Shown here one piece after another: positions 44,418 to 55,765 of a DNA stretch of 64,000 nucleotides. The stretch's first letter is position 1, and the number at the start of each line of letters is the position of its first letter. The notes beneath the pieces are model-generated. The model was not told the origin of the DNA. It made no database searches and worked only from the letters and a program-made list of their open reading frames with translations. The position numbers were made by a program, and so were the translations under genes. This DNA comes from Brachionus plicatilis (taxonomy: Eukaryota > Rotifera > Eurotatoria > Ploima > Brachionidae), in NCBI GenBank assembly GCA_010279815.1, contig QEOQ01000316.1, positions 908,727 to 972,726 of the forward strand, in the 5' to 3' direction.

Positions 44418-46156
44418 ATTTTAAAATATAACTCTATTCTTTTGGTTGATAAATTTATTGAATTTGAATTTTATTAAAAATATTTTTTATTAATTTTGAG
44501 AAATGAAATAATCCTATAAATTTGAAAATTTTTAAAATTTTTCAAATAAGCAAAATTATTAATTTTTATATGATGGTTAAAAAAAGGGTTTTCTAATCCT
44601 TTAGAATTTTAAAATTTTAAATTTTTTGATGCTATTTAAATGATCATTTTGATTAGGCAAAATAAATATTTTTCACCACACTTTTCCTCATTTATATATT
44701 CTTGCTTTGTTTATCTGTCGATATTTTGAAATATTCGTGACAGAGTGGTACCTTAACTAATAATTAATTATCAACTTAATTCAACTTCATTATTTTTAAA
44801 TTGATTTTTTATTTTAATCTTAGCTCGGTATTAATCACAAAATAATTTTAAATCTCCTGCAGTTAATTTTTTCGATTTAGATATATTTTATTTATTTATT
44901 TTATTAAAGTTTAAGTCAAATAAAAATAAAAATTAATAGACAGTTAAATATCCATTTTACAATTAAGTAAAATATTCAGTTTGTTATATACAAAAAAATG
45001 ATTATTCAACAAACAATATTCTATTAAAAAAAATAGTATTTTATCTAGTTTATTAGTCCATAGTTGCTACATTCAAGGCACCATTCAATCAAAATCAGAT
45101 ATACAAATCCAATAAACTAAAAAGATTATAGAGAATAACAATCCGAAAAAATATAAATAAATTATTAGAACAATTAAATCGCTAGCTTGTTTTTTTTAAA
45201 TTTTTTTTGCATCTTAGGTGTTTATTGAAAAAAATAGATAAATTCCATCGTCCATTGAATTTATCATCATAATTCCGGCCTCTGAAAATACACTTTTTAT
45301 TATCTCGAGGTGTCTCTAAAACGGTATTTTAATTTTTTAAATAAAAATATTTTAAAGTTAAAACAGAGAACTTCAGCAGAATTATTTTTGTCTTTAGTTT
45401 ATCACAATGCATAGAAATATATTTAAGATCATCCTTAAAAAATTTATTTCACAATTAAAGTTATTCAAATAATTTATAAAAAAAAAGAAGGTAGAAAAAA
45501 GACATTTTTTTGTACTTTTCTGTAATATAAACATCAAAATTGAGATTACAGCTGATTTTAACGCCAACAAAGTCTTTTCATTTTCCTTATTAAACTTTTC
45601 ATTATTAATTAAAAATAATTAGTAAAATAAATAATAGTATTTTGAATAATTGACAACCAAATTGAACTATATAGGATTTAAGAGGTTTAAATCTTTAATT
45701 TGACATCAATTAAATGATTATTAAATAAACCAAAGAATGGTAGTAAATTTCTGGCTTGCTTTACTTAAACTTGTATTGAATAATTTAAAAGAGCTAAAAT
45801 GTCGAGATATTGAGATGACAAAATTTGCTGAATCAAAATATTTTTAATAATTATCCAGTATTTAATAATTATTCAAATATTGATTTTTGGGAAGAAGCCT
45901 ATCTATTTTCCATAAATAAATTAATGATTTTTTAACATTCTCAGAACCAATTATATTTTATACTTTTTTGAAACATAATTTAAAATTGATTTTTTAACAA
46001 CCAAAAAGTGTGACAATAAAGACATTTTTTTCTTATTTTAAATAAGTCTGGAGATTTTTAAAGAATAAATTTTAAAAATTTAAAAAAATTAGTAAGAGAT
46101 GTAAAAAAAAATGTTCTGTTTAGAGTCGAATTATTCTAAAAATTTATTTAAAAAAA
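44418..46156. other. Gene-free AT-rich spacer
   Basis: I see nothing in it beyond homopolymer runs. Confidence 0.5.
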
Positions 46157-46229
46157 TGATCGCACCAAGGATCGAACTTGGGACCTCCTGTGTGTTAGAC
46201 AGATGTGATAACCACTACACCATGCGATC
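46157..46229 (-). tRNA. tRNA-Val (AAC)
   Basis: A 73-nt tRNA on the minus strand: acceptor GATCGCA with TGCGATC (7 of 7 pairs), anticodon loop CTAACAC with AAC, T arm CCAAG-TTCGATC-CTTGG, discriminator A, then a T run. It is identical to the copy at 53504. The 74-codon frame over it is a by-product. Confidence 0.95.
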
Positions 46230-46885
46230 TTCAATTTACGCAAATCAATCAAAATTCTTAAAAGAACTTGATAATTTTTTTCTTTTATATTTAGCCATCT
46301 ATTTAAAAAACAACTTGGCTGAAAGGAAAGACTAAGTTCTATTCCAAACTATCAAGGCCGATTTGTTGGTCAAATCATAATAAATAATAAATAAATAATA
46401 TGGAAATATTAAAAAAATGAAATAAATAATAAAATAGCTGATTGTACACAACAAGTGCGTAAATGAAAAATTTTAATCTTTGATTTTTCCTGAGATTTTA
46501 AAGTGTGATCCTATAGTTTCATAACGGATTAGAAAAAATACTTAAACTTTTCTACATTACATCACTAATGTATCATAATATAACAAATATAAATCTATCT
46601 TAATTTCTTGCTGAAGAACGTGTTGATTAATACTCAAAGTCTCATTTGAAGTTAATGCTGAGACATAGGTCTCTTCTATGTTACAAAATACCATTAAGGA
46701 TCCGACGCACTATGTTAGTAACTTTAAATAATAAAATATTAATTCTGACTACAAAATCAAGTATAAATATTGAGAAAATATTCAATAATTTTGTTTTGAA
46801 TTAATTTTTTAATTTTAAAAAAGCATTTTCATAATTTAGTTTTAGAACTTAAATGAGATTTTTAAATTGGGTTTTTTATTAAAAA
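46230..46885. other. Spacer between tRNA genes with a retroelement-tail-like scrap
   Basis: At 46315-46400 the sequence GGCTGAAAGGAAAGACTAAG, then an AATAAATAAATA run, resembles blocks at 19936, 20076 and 41270. It could be the 3' tail of an old LINE or SINE. Confidence 0.4.
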
Positions 46886-46956
46886 TGCACTGGCCGGGAA
46901 TCGAACCCGGGCCGCCCGCGTGGCAGGCGAGCATTCTACCACTGAACCACCAGTGC
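46886..46956 (-). tRNA. tRNA-Gly (GCC)
   Basis: Exact reverse-strand copy of the 71-nt tRNA-Gly; the only one of the seven on the minus strand. An A run on the plus strand to its left gives the pol III T stop. Confidence 0.97.
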
Positions 46957-49397
46957 TTGTTTTTTCTCTAATTCATTATTTTATTTTATTTATTAAGTTC
47001 CAGAGATTCAAAACTTAAGTGCTATCTGAATTTCTAATTTTTTACTTGAAATTCGTAAACTACGTCCTTTGAAAGCCTAAATTTTATGTTATTTTTAGAG
47101 GCTCAAAAATAAAAATTTATACCTTGGGGTCTAAAAATAACTTACTTTTTAAAAAGTTATAGTTCTATCAGACCCAAGTATTCAATGATTGAAACATTTA
47201 TTAAAAAAATATATTATATTAAGGGTGTGCCAATTTTTTTTAATAAAAAAAAGTTTAAACTTTTATGTATATAAATTAAAAAATTAAAACCATTTGGATT
47301 TGTTCAGAATTTTTTTTAGGTGTTTTGTTTTTAATTAAACCAATATTTTAAAAATTAATAAAGTAATTTAATATTTATGCTTTATTTGTAAAAAATTTGA
47401 GATTGTATCAATCCAATTGAAATAACCATTTCAATTTTAATTATTAATAATATGCATTCATTTCCCAATGATTTGAGATTAGATCCCAGTCAAATGTGTT
47501 GAGGTAACCTGAAATGACATGGTTATTTTGTTTTACTCATAATAAGATTAAAATGAAATATTGAATTAATAAAAAAAAAATTTGAGTTTAATTTAAAATA
47601 ATCTGAAATATTGTCTATCGGACGATTTTTCGTGACATAAAGATGATTTATTGATTTATGAGACTTATTTCAATTTAAATCTGTAAGGTAGAAATAAAAT
47701 GGTTTAAAAGATTTTTCAAGTATCTTTATATATAAATTCTGTTAAAATTTTACTTTATTCTTTTTAAATAGTTTCAATGTATTATTATCATTTTTGTTTG
47801 ATTAATTATTTTTAGTTATTAACTTTTAATGAGAAATTTAGTTCGAATACCACAAATATTTAACAAAATACCCCCAATTTTATTAAGAAAACCAACAAAA
47901 TAAAAAAAAACTTTTTTAGAGAGCTGATTTTTTTTCTCTACATCAAACTAATCGGGTTCGATGCCTTTTTGGACCTAAGTTAAAATCCAAATCAATAGAT
48001 AATAATTATTGAATTATTTTTTGCTCAAATTTTTCTTTTATTTCTACTTTTTTGGTTTTTCTTTAATTTAATGATTAAAAAAATGAATTTGAATTATTTC
48101 TATTTTACTTTAATATTGAATCCTTTAGACAATCACCTTTTAGGCTCTTTATGGTGCTTTTTATAAAGTGAACAAAAACTTCATTTATGGTTCCATTTGA
48201 GAATAATCTTATCTCTCAGAATACAAAATATCCTGGCAAACTGAAGTTTCAGATCAAATTTTAAGAACAAAATGATCATTTGAAATTTTTAAACTTAATT
48301 AATATAATAATTTTGATAATTTTTAAAAAAATAAATACTAAACATTTCTAGACATGTTATGTCTAATAATGGTTCATTATCAAATTAACATCAAAATGAT
48401 TGATCTCGTATTTATTTAACAAAAACAATTAATAATTTAAATAATTCAGGTTAAGTTAATTTACAAATTTAAATTTATAACTTAAAAATCCATTCATTCG
48501 AATTGAAATAATTTTATTTTTCCACTTAATTAAATTATAAATTTTAAAACAGTAAATTTTTTTGTCTTTAAAAGTAAGTTTTCATTAAAATCAATTAAAA
48601 TATTTAAACCTATTAAAGTTCAATAAAAAGGGACATTTTAAAATTGTAATTTTGAAAATAAACTCGACATGACATGTTTAGTAATTGCTCTTGAAAAAAT
48701 TCATTTTTTCTCTTTTAGTTAAAAAAATATTAAAATTTATATTTTGATCTTTTGTTCTTGATCTCAAACTTCAATTTGCCAATAGCCTTGGTTATTTTTA
48801 CTTAAATTATAAAAATCTTTTGGCTCTTAATCGTTCTTTTTAAATCATGATTCTACTATTATTTAATATCTTTGGTTCTTTATGCTAAATATGATATCTT
48901 TATCATTCTTTTTTGTTCTTTAGTTTAGATTACCAACCTCTAATTAAAACAAACCACGAAGTGTTCTCTCCCATTTTATATTTTCTGTTTCAGAATCAAA
49001 AAAAACTCAAAAGAACCATTTAATTTGAGCAAAAAGAACCAAAGATACCAAGTATTAGTAGAGTCATGATTAAAAGAGAACAAAAAAGAGCCAACATTTT
49101 TTTTAAATATTCTTTTTTAAATATATTGTTCTTTCTTCCTAAAAAAAGAAACATATTTAAAGAACTTTCATTGTCTATGTATGTGAGAACGAGGTAAGAT
49201 TCAAGTATGCTTTTAAGATCATAAAAATAAATAGCGACAACTCCAAGACTTTGGTTCAATTTTTTATTAAAATAAATGCTTGTATTAAAATAAATTTTGT
49301 TAAAAAAAATTTTAACAAAATGTCAATTATTGGTGTTAAATTAAATCTATACGAGATTCACAAGATTTTTCAACTATCAATGCTATCTTTTTTGCTT
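46957..49397. other. Gene-free spacer with a foldback repeat
   Basis: AT-rich. It holds the inverted repeat at 48811-49103, listed separately. The frames at 49020 and 49251 lie in or beside that repeat and are not supported. Confidence 0.5.
48811..49103. repeat. Foldback repeat, arms about 80 bp
   Basis: Arms 48811-48893 and 49023-49103 are inverted copies with about 85-90% match by eye: both contain TTGGCTCTT, ATCATGA(T/C)TCTACTA and TATCTTTGGTTCTTT. The loop is about 130 bp. GTTCTTT words recur in the flanks. Confidence 0.7.
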
Positions 49398-49852
49398 CTA
49401 TTCGACTTTATTTTCCAGAGCTTTATTTTTTTCCTGCTCTTCTTTAAGTGATGATTCGTATAGGTAAATTCTGATAAATTGCACTAAGCCAGTGCAAGCA
49501 ACAAAAAAATTAACCGCGAAGAGGGAATAATTTTTTGGTATAATAACTAGGGAATATCTCGACCAAATTGTACCAGTAGCTAGAAGCGAAATTGTTTGAT
49601 TTTTAGATAACTTATTTGCAGGTCTAGCCATATCCCCGATTCCAGCCAACACTAAGCCCTAGCAATTAAAATAATTAAAGTTCTTATTTGATTTAATAAA
49701 ACGGCATCTACCCATTTGGCGATCGGTGCCCAAAAATGAATTGTCTTGGGTCCTGCTGGATGCTCCCATTTGATGGCCTTGAGAGTATTGGGCGCCAAAA
49801 CTCTCTCGGTAGTATTCACTAGAAATCGGTACACACCTGACAGAATAATCAT
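49398..49852 (-). CDS. MPC2: Mitochondrial pyruvate carrier 2
   Basis: Two exons (49712-49852, then 49398-49658; 53-bp GT-AG intron, phase 0) give 133 residues. The reading has HPAGPKTIHFWAPIAKW at the end of exon 1 and GLVLAGIGDMARP at the start of exon 2, then ATGTIWSRYSLVIIPKNYSL and FAVNFFV. These are the MPC2 signatures, and the human protein has 127 residues. MPC2 pairs with MPC1 in the inner mitochondrial membrane to import pyruvate. Two or three membrane helices and a charged, coiled-coil-like tail (SLKEEQEKNK) are visible. The intron leaves a fake stop in each exon's own frame, which hides the gene unless the halves are joined. Confidence 0.95.
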
Positions 49853-50106
49853 TATCTATGAAATAATGCTTAAAGAAAAAAATAAATAATATTTGTTTCT
49901 GAAAATTAAATGTTTTGCGTTTGGCATTATTATAAGTAAAATGCTAACATACATCTAAAAAGCGTTCTTATTATGAAAAAAAAAGCTTTTTTTGAATTCA
50001 AATTAAAGTTGACAAATTTTTACTCAATTTTCAAAATTTAGTAAATCGCAGTTGAAAAAGTGCAAATTTTTAAATAAAAAAAAAGTTAGAATTAAATGAT
50101 AATCAA

Positions 50107-50177
50107 GCACTGGTGGTTCAGTGGTAGAATGCTCGCCTGCCACGCGGGCGGCCCGGGTTCGATTCCCGGCCAGTGCA
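50107..50177 (+). tRNA. tRNA-Gly (GCC)
   Basis: Identical 71-nt copy. Its right flank (TTTTATTTTTAGTAATTT and on) matches that of the copy at 60265 for about 280 bp. Confidence 0.97.
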
Positions 50178-50580
50178 TTTTTATTTTTAGTAATTTAAAA
50201 AACAATATTAAAATGAGAATTTATAAAATTCAAAATTGAAATTTATAAAATTTTTAAGTCGTTCTTTTCTAATGAACATTTTTACAAATGAAGTAAAAAT
50301 AGATAAAAATAATGAATAAATGTGAGAATTTTTTTTTTGGTTTTTATATGAAAAATTTGTATTATAATTTTTTTATTTTTTATTAAAATATTAATATAAT
50401 TATAATGAAGATTGTTAAATAAAATATTTAGTAATTTAAAAAAAATATATTAAAATGTAAATTTATAAAATTCAAAATTGAAATTTGTAAAATTTTTTAA
50501 GTCGTTCTTTTCTAAATACTTTTTTGCAAATGAAGGAAAGATAGATAAAAATAATAGGTATTGTGAAATTATTGTGAAAA
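50178..50580. repeat. Tandem duplication of tRNA-Gly right flank
   Basis: The unit beginning AGTAATTTAAAAAACAATAT at 50189 recurs at 50430, with shared TAAGTCGTTCTTTTCTAA and AGATAGATAAAAATAAT-like words. A third relative follows the tRNA-Gly at 60265. Confidence 0.8.
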
Positions 50581-50652
50581 GTGAAATTTAAATACAAATT
50601 AAACAGAAATTATTCCTTTTTTATTTGAATTAAAATTAAAGTTAATTAAATA

Positions 50653-51674
50653 GGTTGTGCCTAAAACGCGGAAAACCGAATGCGGAATGCGGGAAGCGGA
50701 AATTTTTTGGCGGAATTCCGCAGCTTTTTTTTCATAGTAAAAAAAATTTCCGAAAAAATAGATACCTAAAAAGCGGAAATCACGCTTTTTAGTCATTTTT
50801 AGTTTTTTTGTGGAGAATTATTGCAAAAATTTTAAAAATTATGGAAAAAATTTACAAAAAAAAATCATAAGTTCAGAAACATGTTCAAATTTACTGATTG
50901 ATCAAACAATCAAAGCCATACTTTTTGCAAGACCAATTTTTACTTTTACCACTTAGATGATATCTACTCACATTGGCACATTTAAAATGGTACCAATACT
51001 GACATGAGTCACATTAAATGCACTTTACTAAACAAAGGTTTTTGCAAATTGGACAAGTAGACTTTTTTAGCTTTCGTGCATAAATAGTTTGAACCTCAAT
51101 CCATACATTTCTTTCGGAAAATTCCTTTAGGTTTTCAAGCTCAAAATTTTTCAAGAAAAAGTCTCTAAATTGCGTATAATTCTTACAAACCATTTCCGAA
51201 TGCAATTGACATTTTTTAGCCAAAACCATATTCAACTGGGGATAAAATTTATCCAAAATAAGCTCTTTTAAAAAAGGCTCAAATTCAATTTCATCTTCCT
51301 CATTACTTCTAATATGGGTATCTATTCAAATTTTATCCGGTTCAATTGAATTTGCCACATGGCCACGTTTTTTGCGACCCGTTGAACCGGAATTTTTAAC
51401 TATAGTTAAGTTGGCTAAATTTGGAATTTTATAGTTTTCCTGAATATTTACCCCATTTATCGTCTCAAAAACTTAAATTTAATTCAAGTTTTTTTCTAAA
51501 GCATTTTTTTTTGCTTAAGCTGTGTTCTTTATGACACAATGTTTCGAGATTAGCAAAATAAATTTAATTTTTTTTTTGTTTTATTAAATATTTTTAAAAA
51601 TTTAAAAATAAAAAAATGTGAATTTTTTTCATAATTTTTAAAATGACCAAAAAGCGGAAATTTTAAGCACAACC
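50653..51674. mobile_element. DNA transposon with 8-bp target duplication, carrying a PHD-finger relic
   Basis: Ends GGTTGTGCCTAAAA and, inverted, GGTTGTGCTTAAAA. An exact 8-bp duplication ATTAAATA lies at 50645-50652 and 51675-51682. Length is 1022 bp. Sub-terminal GCGGAAA words occur near both ends. Inside, on the minus strand, is a broken coding sequence with a PHD finger. Eight-bp duplications fit hAT or P-type elements; the ends are not of the CAG type seen elsewhere in the window. Confidence 0.8.
50891..51475 (-). pseudogene. PHD-finger protein pseudogene inside the transposon
   Basis: On the minus strand a protein-like reading runs with several lesions: a TGA early on, a frameshift near 51257, then an 80-residue open part (51014-51256). 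Beyond its stop (a TAA where CAA would fit) it continues CDSCQYWYHFKC, then NWSCKK. Together with CPIC before the stop this is the C4HC3 pattern of a PHD finger, a histone-tail reader. It also has GRKKRG upstream. The gene is broken and unlikely to make protein. It may be part of the element's original cargo or a captured host gene. Confidence 0.7.
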
Positions 51675-51697
51675 ATTAAATATACTTAAAAAAATAT

Positions 51698-51893
51698 TGC
51701 AACAAAGTGCAACATACTTTGTTGAAACTTTTTTACTAAAAATAATTTTTCTCATCTTTTAATAAGACAAAAAATAACATCGATAAGATTTTAATTGGTT
51801 ATTGGTTTAATTTACTAAAAAAAAGGAAAATAATGATTTTATTTTAGGCTAAAAAAAGTACAACAAAGTATGTTGCGGTTTGTTGCAGAATTT
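51698..51893. repeat. Inverted-repeat element with GCAACAAAGTGCAACATAC end
   Basis: The left end GCAACAAAGTGCAACATACT is mirrored on the right by AGTATGTTGCGGTTTGTTGC. It starts 15 bp after the previous transposon's target duplication. Related to 41895-42215. Confidence 0.65.
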
Positions 51894-52346
51894 TTTAAAG
51901 TATATTTTACTAACTTTAATTTTAATTCTTCATCATCTAAAAAGGTATAATTTTTGTTCAATTTGTATTTGAATTTCACAATACCAAAATAATGAATAAA
52001 TTTGAAAAATGAAATTATATAAATTAAAAATGATATTTTAAGAAATTTAAGTCCATTTAATCTAAAAAAATAATGAGGTTATTATGATAATTTTTAATTT
52101 TTAACAATTTATTACAACTTAAATTGTAAAATTAAATTTTTCAATATGGAATACAATTTAAAATAAAAAAATAATAATTTCAATACAATTCTAATTTAAT
52201 GATATTAATGTTTTTGTTAAATTAAGAATTGCTGTGAAAAAAATTTTTTTATTTGTAATTAAAAAAAATATTTAGAATAAAATAAATTTTTATTTAATTA
52301 AAAAAGAAATAAAAATTAAATTCTAAATCAATATTATGTTGATAAA

Positions 52347-52487
52347 TTAAATTCGGTCAGCAGTAATAAGATCCACAGCATTGGCTACTCCAAGGCATTG
52401 TATACATGATTGGAAGTGTTGTTGCGATTGGGTAATACATACATCTTCTTGATCTGAATAGACACATTTTTCTTGGTTTGAATATTT
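52347..52487 (-). pseudogene. Orphan terminal exon, copy A
   Basis: The minus-strand frame is open for 46 codons and ends in TAA. Its protein is ordinary and Cys-bearing (NQEKCVYSDQEDVC, HFQSCIQCLG, VDLITADRI). No ATG or upstream exon is visible; an AG in the AACCAAG word at its start could be an acceptor. The second copy at 61900 keeps the frame but changes several amino acids. It looks like the last exon of a small secreted or Cys-rich protein, cut off by duplication. Family unknown. Confidence 0.45.
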
Positions 52488-52886
52488 TCACTTTTGTTTA
52501 TTAAAATTTATTTGTTGTTTTTTTGAGTGACAATTTTAGTTAAATTTATATTCGATGGAACATCATTATTGTATGAAATTCTGGTAAATGAAATTATCAA
52601 AAATCATCAAACTATTTAATTTTATTTTTAATTAATGTTGTAATTTTTTAAATTTGTGATTTTCATAGAATCAGACAATGAATCACATTTTCAGATAAAT
52701 TTTTTTAAAAGCATTTAAAATGAAATTTTTTGACAATTTTTTTTTTAATTAAGAATCTTTGACATCAATTAGACATATCTTTGAATATGTCTAATTTTAG
52801 AAACATTACCGAAAAAACTTAAAAAAAATTTAGAAATTAAATTTATTACTACAATTTCTAAATAGCTATTCGTAAAATTAAAGTAA

Positions 52887-52957
52887 GCACTGGTGGTTCA
52901 GTGGTAGAATGCTCGCCTGCCACGCGGGCGGCCCGGGTTCGATTCCCGGCCAGTGCA
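52887..52957 (+). tRNA. tRNA-Gly (GCC)
   Basis: Identical 71-nt copy inside the segmental duplication. The 64-codon frame starting within it is a by-product. Confidence 0.97.
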
Positions 52958-53503
52958 TTTTTTATTCAAGTAAACGAACTTGTTCAAAATATGACTTTTA
53001 CAGAATTAGTTTAGAAATTTTGGTATCTATTTTTCTAGTTTGTATTCTATTATTAGATTATTCAGCAATAGTTAAAATTATAAGGGGTATTGCTTCCGCT
53101 TAATCAATCGCATATGTATACATCATATGAATTAAAATGTATTAAAACCAGGGATGGTCGACCGGTTCCAAACCGAATCAAATTTTTTGAAACCGATTTT
53201 TTTAAATTAAAGCATATTGTTCATACTTATTTAATTATTACAGAATCAATATTATTTTAGATTTAATAAAAAGCTTCTACAGATTAATAAAAATCATACT
53301 TTAAAGAAAATATCAAAATAATAAACCAAAATTTTTTGAACAATAAATATATTTTATTAAATTACCAATTTGGACAAACCGGTCGACCAATCCTAATCAA
53401 CGACCAAGCTACTCTAGGCTGTTTTCTCCTAATTTTGTGCGTCCTATTCAAAATTTTAATTTAATAATTTATTATTTAATGAAATATCTTTGTGGTAAGT
53501 GCA

Positions 53504-53576
53504 GATCGCATGGTGTAGTGGTTATCACATCTGTCTAACACACAGGAGGTCCCAAGTTCGATCCTTGGTGCGATCA
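53504..53576 (+). tRNA. tRNA-Val (AAC)
   Basis: Same 73-nt sequence as the minus-strand copy at 46157, with all stems paired and a T run behind. The flanks of the two copies do not match, so they are not a recent block duplication. Confidence 0.95.
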
Positions 53577-53707
53577 TTTTTTTTAAACAATAAAAAATTT
53601 ATCAATTTAAGTTTATTTATTAAAAAAAAATTATTACAAAAAAAGATAGAAAATTGTATTATCTAAGGAATGTTTTGCTTTGATTGACAAATCCTGCTGT
53701 TGATATT

Positions 53708-54352
53708 TTATCTTGGTGCAGGTGGAAACAATCGTTTTCGTTGAATGTACATTTTTTCCATGTAATTTTTGACCAGTTTCATGTTAGCACCTTCAAACAA
53801 TAGAATAGAACCACTAACAACTTGCAAAATACAGCTTGTCACAGCTACAGAAAATGACCATCCGTACCAATTTTGTTGCCATCTCGGCATCCAATCTCTA
53901 TCCTTTCCTCTAACAGCGAAAGTGATCACAGCAATGGCCATGAAGAGACCTGATGTGAGTGTTAGCAGTGCAGTGCTAAGAATATAGCGAGATGATACTT
54001 TACCTAGTTCTCTGGAAAAGGCCAAAATTGCCGTCATTATCAGAGCGAATAGCATTGAAACCATTGATAGAGTACAGAATGCTTGAACTAATCGAAACCA
54101 TGGCTGGGATATCCACGAGAATATTTTGTAGATTTCTGGCGAAAACACCCACCAGCATCCTTGGTAAATTTTTCCATAAAAGTCAAATCTGTGGCGATAA
54201 TGATTAAAACAAATTTGCCATAAGCCGACATTTTCAAACTCTTGCCGATTGATTGCCACCCACCAACGATCAGATGAATTGGCAGTTAGATTTAAAACAA
54301 AAGCCACAAATGAGATTGCCAAACATGACAAGTTTATCAAACGGGTAGTCAT
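53708..54352 (-). CDS. Claudin-like four-helix membrane protein
   Basis: An intronless frame of 214 residues. Four membrane helices are visible at about 5-24, 90-112, 122-146 and 165-187. The first outer loop has W30, then GLW at 43-45, Cys48 and Cys66, the W-GLW-C-C signature of the PMP22/EMP/claudin superfamily. The C-tail is basic (YIQRKRLFPPAPR) with no PDZ-binding end. Invertebrate members form septate-junction barriers or act as channel or receptor partners. The spacing between the Cys (17 residues) is longer than in vertebrate claudins, and the final subgroup is open. Confidence 0.8.
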   Translation of the reverse strand: MTTRLINLSCLAISFVAFVLNLTANSSDRWWVAINRQEFENVGLWQICFNHYRHRFDFYGKIYQGCWWVFSPEIYKIFSWISQPWFRLVQAFCTLSMVSMLFALIMTAILAFSRELGKVSSRYILSTALLTLTSGLFMAIAVITFAVRGKDRDWMPRWQQNWYGWSFSVAVTSCILQVVSGSILLFEGANMKLVKNYMEKMYIQRKRLFPPAPR

Positions 54353-55304
54353 AGCTTATTTGAAAAGTATTCTTAGTTTAAAATTTATATTTCAAAATTT
54401 GACCCCTTTTTGGTTTTAAAATAATTAATGAAAATTTATATTAGGGTCATTTGAATGTCCAAATAATGAGTCTACAAAACCAACTTTACTTTTTTTCTTT
54501 TAGTTAAATTTGATGATAATTTTTAATCTTTAAAATTGAATAAATAAATGAAATAATCGTTTATTTTTTTTAACTTTAATTCATAATTTGCTTAAGTGAC
54601 AAAAAAATTCACGTATTTCACGGAAAATTGAAGTTCATGATCAAATGTAAATTTCAAATCAAAATTTTTAGTTTTTTAATAATAAATGACTATAGTTTAT
54701 TAAACATTATTTGTACAAAATTATATGAATTTTTTTCTTAAAAAATTCTTAATCAATATTTTGAATTATGCAATACAAAATTAAACTTTGTTTCACCCTA
54801 ATATATTTTGATTAATATTAAAATATCATTTAAAGTCATAATTTGGATACCTTAATCTCGATTTTAAGTTTGTCTCTAAAATTTTCAATTAAAGATTTTA
54901 GAAGAATCAATTAAAGGTCAATTAAAAAAAAAAAATTTTTTTTTTTTTTTTTAAATTAAAATAATAAGCATCTTATGTTTAATTTAAAAAAAATTAAAAA
55001 AAATCTAATTTAATCATTTTTATTAACATTTGAATCAATTAAAATTTGATCATTTGATTATGATCATGAACTTCAAGTTGCCGTATTTCACATGTTATTT
55101 ATAAAATGAATTATTAAATTTTTTTTTATTTCAATAAAATTTTTATTTTGCAAATTTTTTTGTTATGAAATATTTGGCTTTTGAAATGAATTTAATTTCA
55201 TTAATACCATTAACCTTTTCGATTAACTTTCAAGTTTTCAGTTATAGTGCGTGGTTAAAATTTTGGATATAAAAAATTTTAAAAATGATGATGTATTTAT
55301 TTTA
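54353..55304. other. Gene-free AT-rich spacer
   Basis: No frame, RNA or repeat that I can support. Confidence 0.5.
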
Positions 55305-55708
55305 GTCTGCTAGAACGAAACTTAAAAAAAGATAAAAAAATTTAAATAAAGAGAAAAGAATATATAAAAAAATGTTTATTTGATTGATGAGAAAATAAAC
55401 ATTTAGCCAATTTTATAAAAAGATAAAAAACATACATTCAAAATCCATTTTTTTTTTATATTTTTATTTTAATAAAAAAGTTTTAGTTTAAAAAAACATA
55501 AAACGTAATTATCCCAATTTAGTGACACGTCACTTAATTAGAAAGTCTAATTCTTAAGTCAAAATTTTTTCTCATTTTAACTATTTAAGTTATTTTTTAT
55601 GTAATTTATGTTTTATCTCTTTTTCATTTTTTATAGTTTATGTTTTTTTCTCTCATTATACAAGCTAAAATTTGCAAAATTGATTTTAAGTTTTTTTCCA
55701 CCTTACCC
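55305..55708. mobile_element. Mutator-like MITE relative
   Basis: The ends CTAGAACGAAAC and, inverted, GGGTAAGGTGGAAAAAAAC resemble the ends of the element at 26687-27055. The inner CTCTCATTATACAAGCTAAA also matches that copy (CTCTCATTATATAAGCTAAA). No exact target duplication is left. Confidence 0.6.
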
Positions 55709-55765
55709 TATCTTTTTATAGAAAAATTAAACAAATAAATTTAATATAATGAGACGACCTACGTT

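Larger units (their letters stand above)
52271..53040. repeat. Segmental duplication, copy A (contains tRNA-Gly and an exon)
   Basis: About 770 bp, matching 61824-62590 at well over 90% by eye, from TTTAGAATAAAATAAATTTT on the left, through a small exon and a noncoding stretch, to the tRNA-Gly and 80 bp beyond it. Part of it also matches the window start. Confidence 0.9.

Noticed and set aside
49020..49259. 79-codon minus-strand frame
   Set aside because: It lies within the foldback repeat arms and has AT-driven composition.
53769..54207. Two plus-strand frames of about 70 codons
   Set aside because: Antisense shadows of the claudin-like gene.
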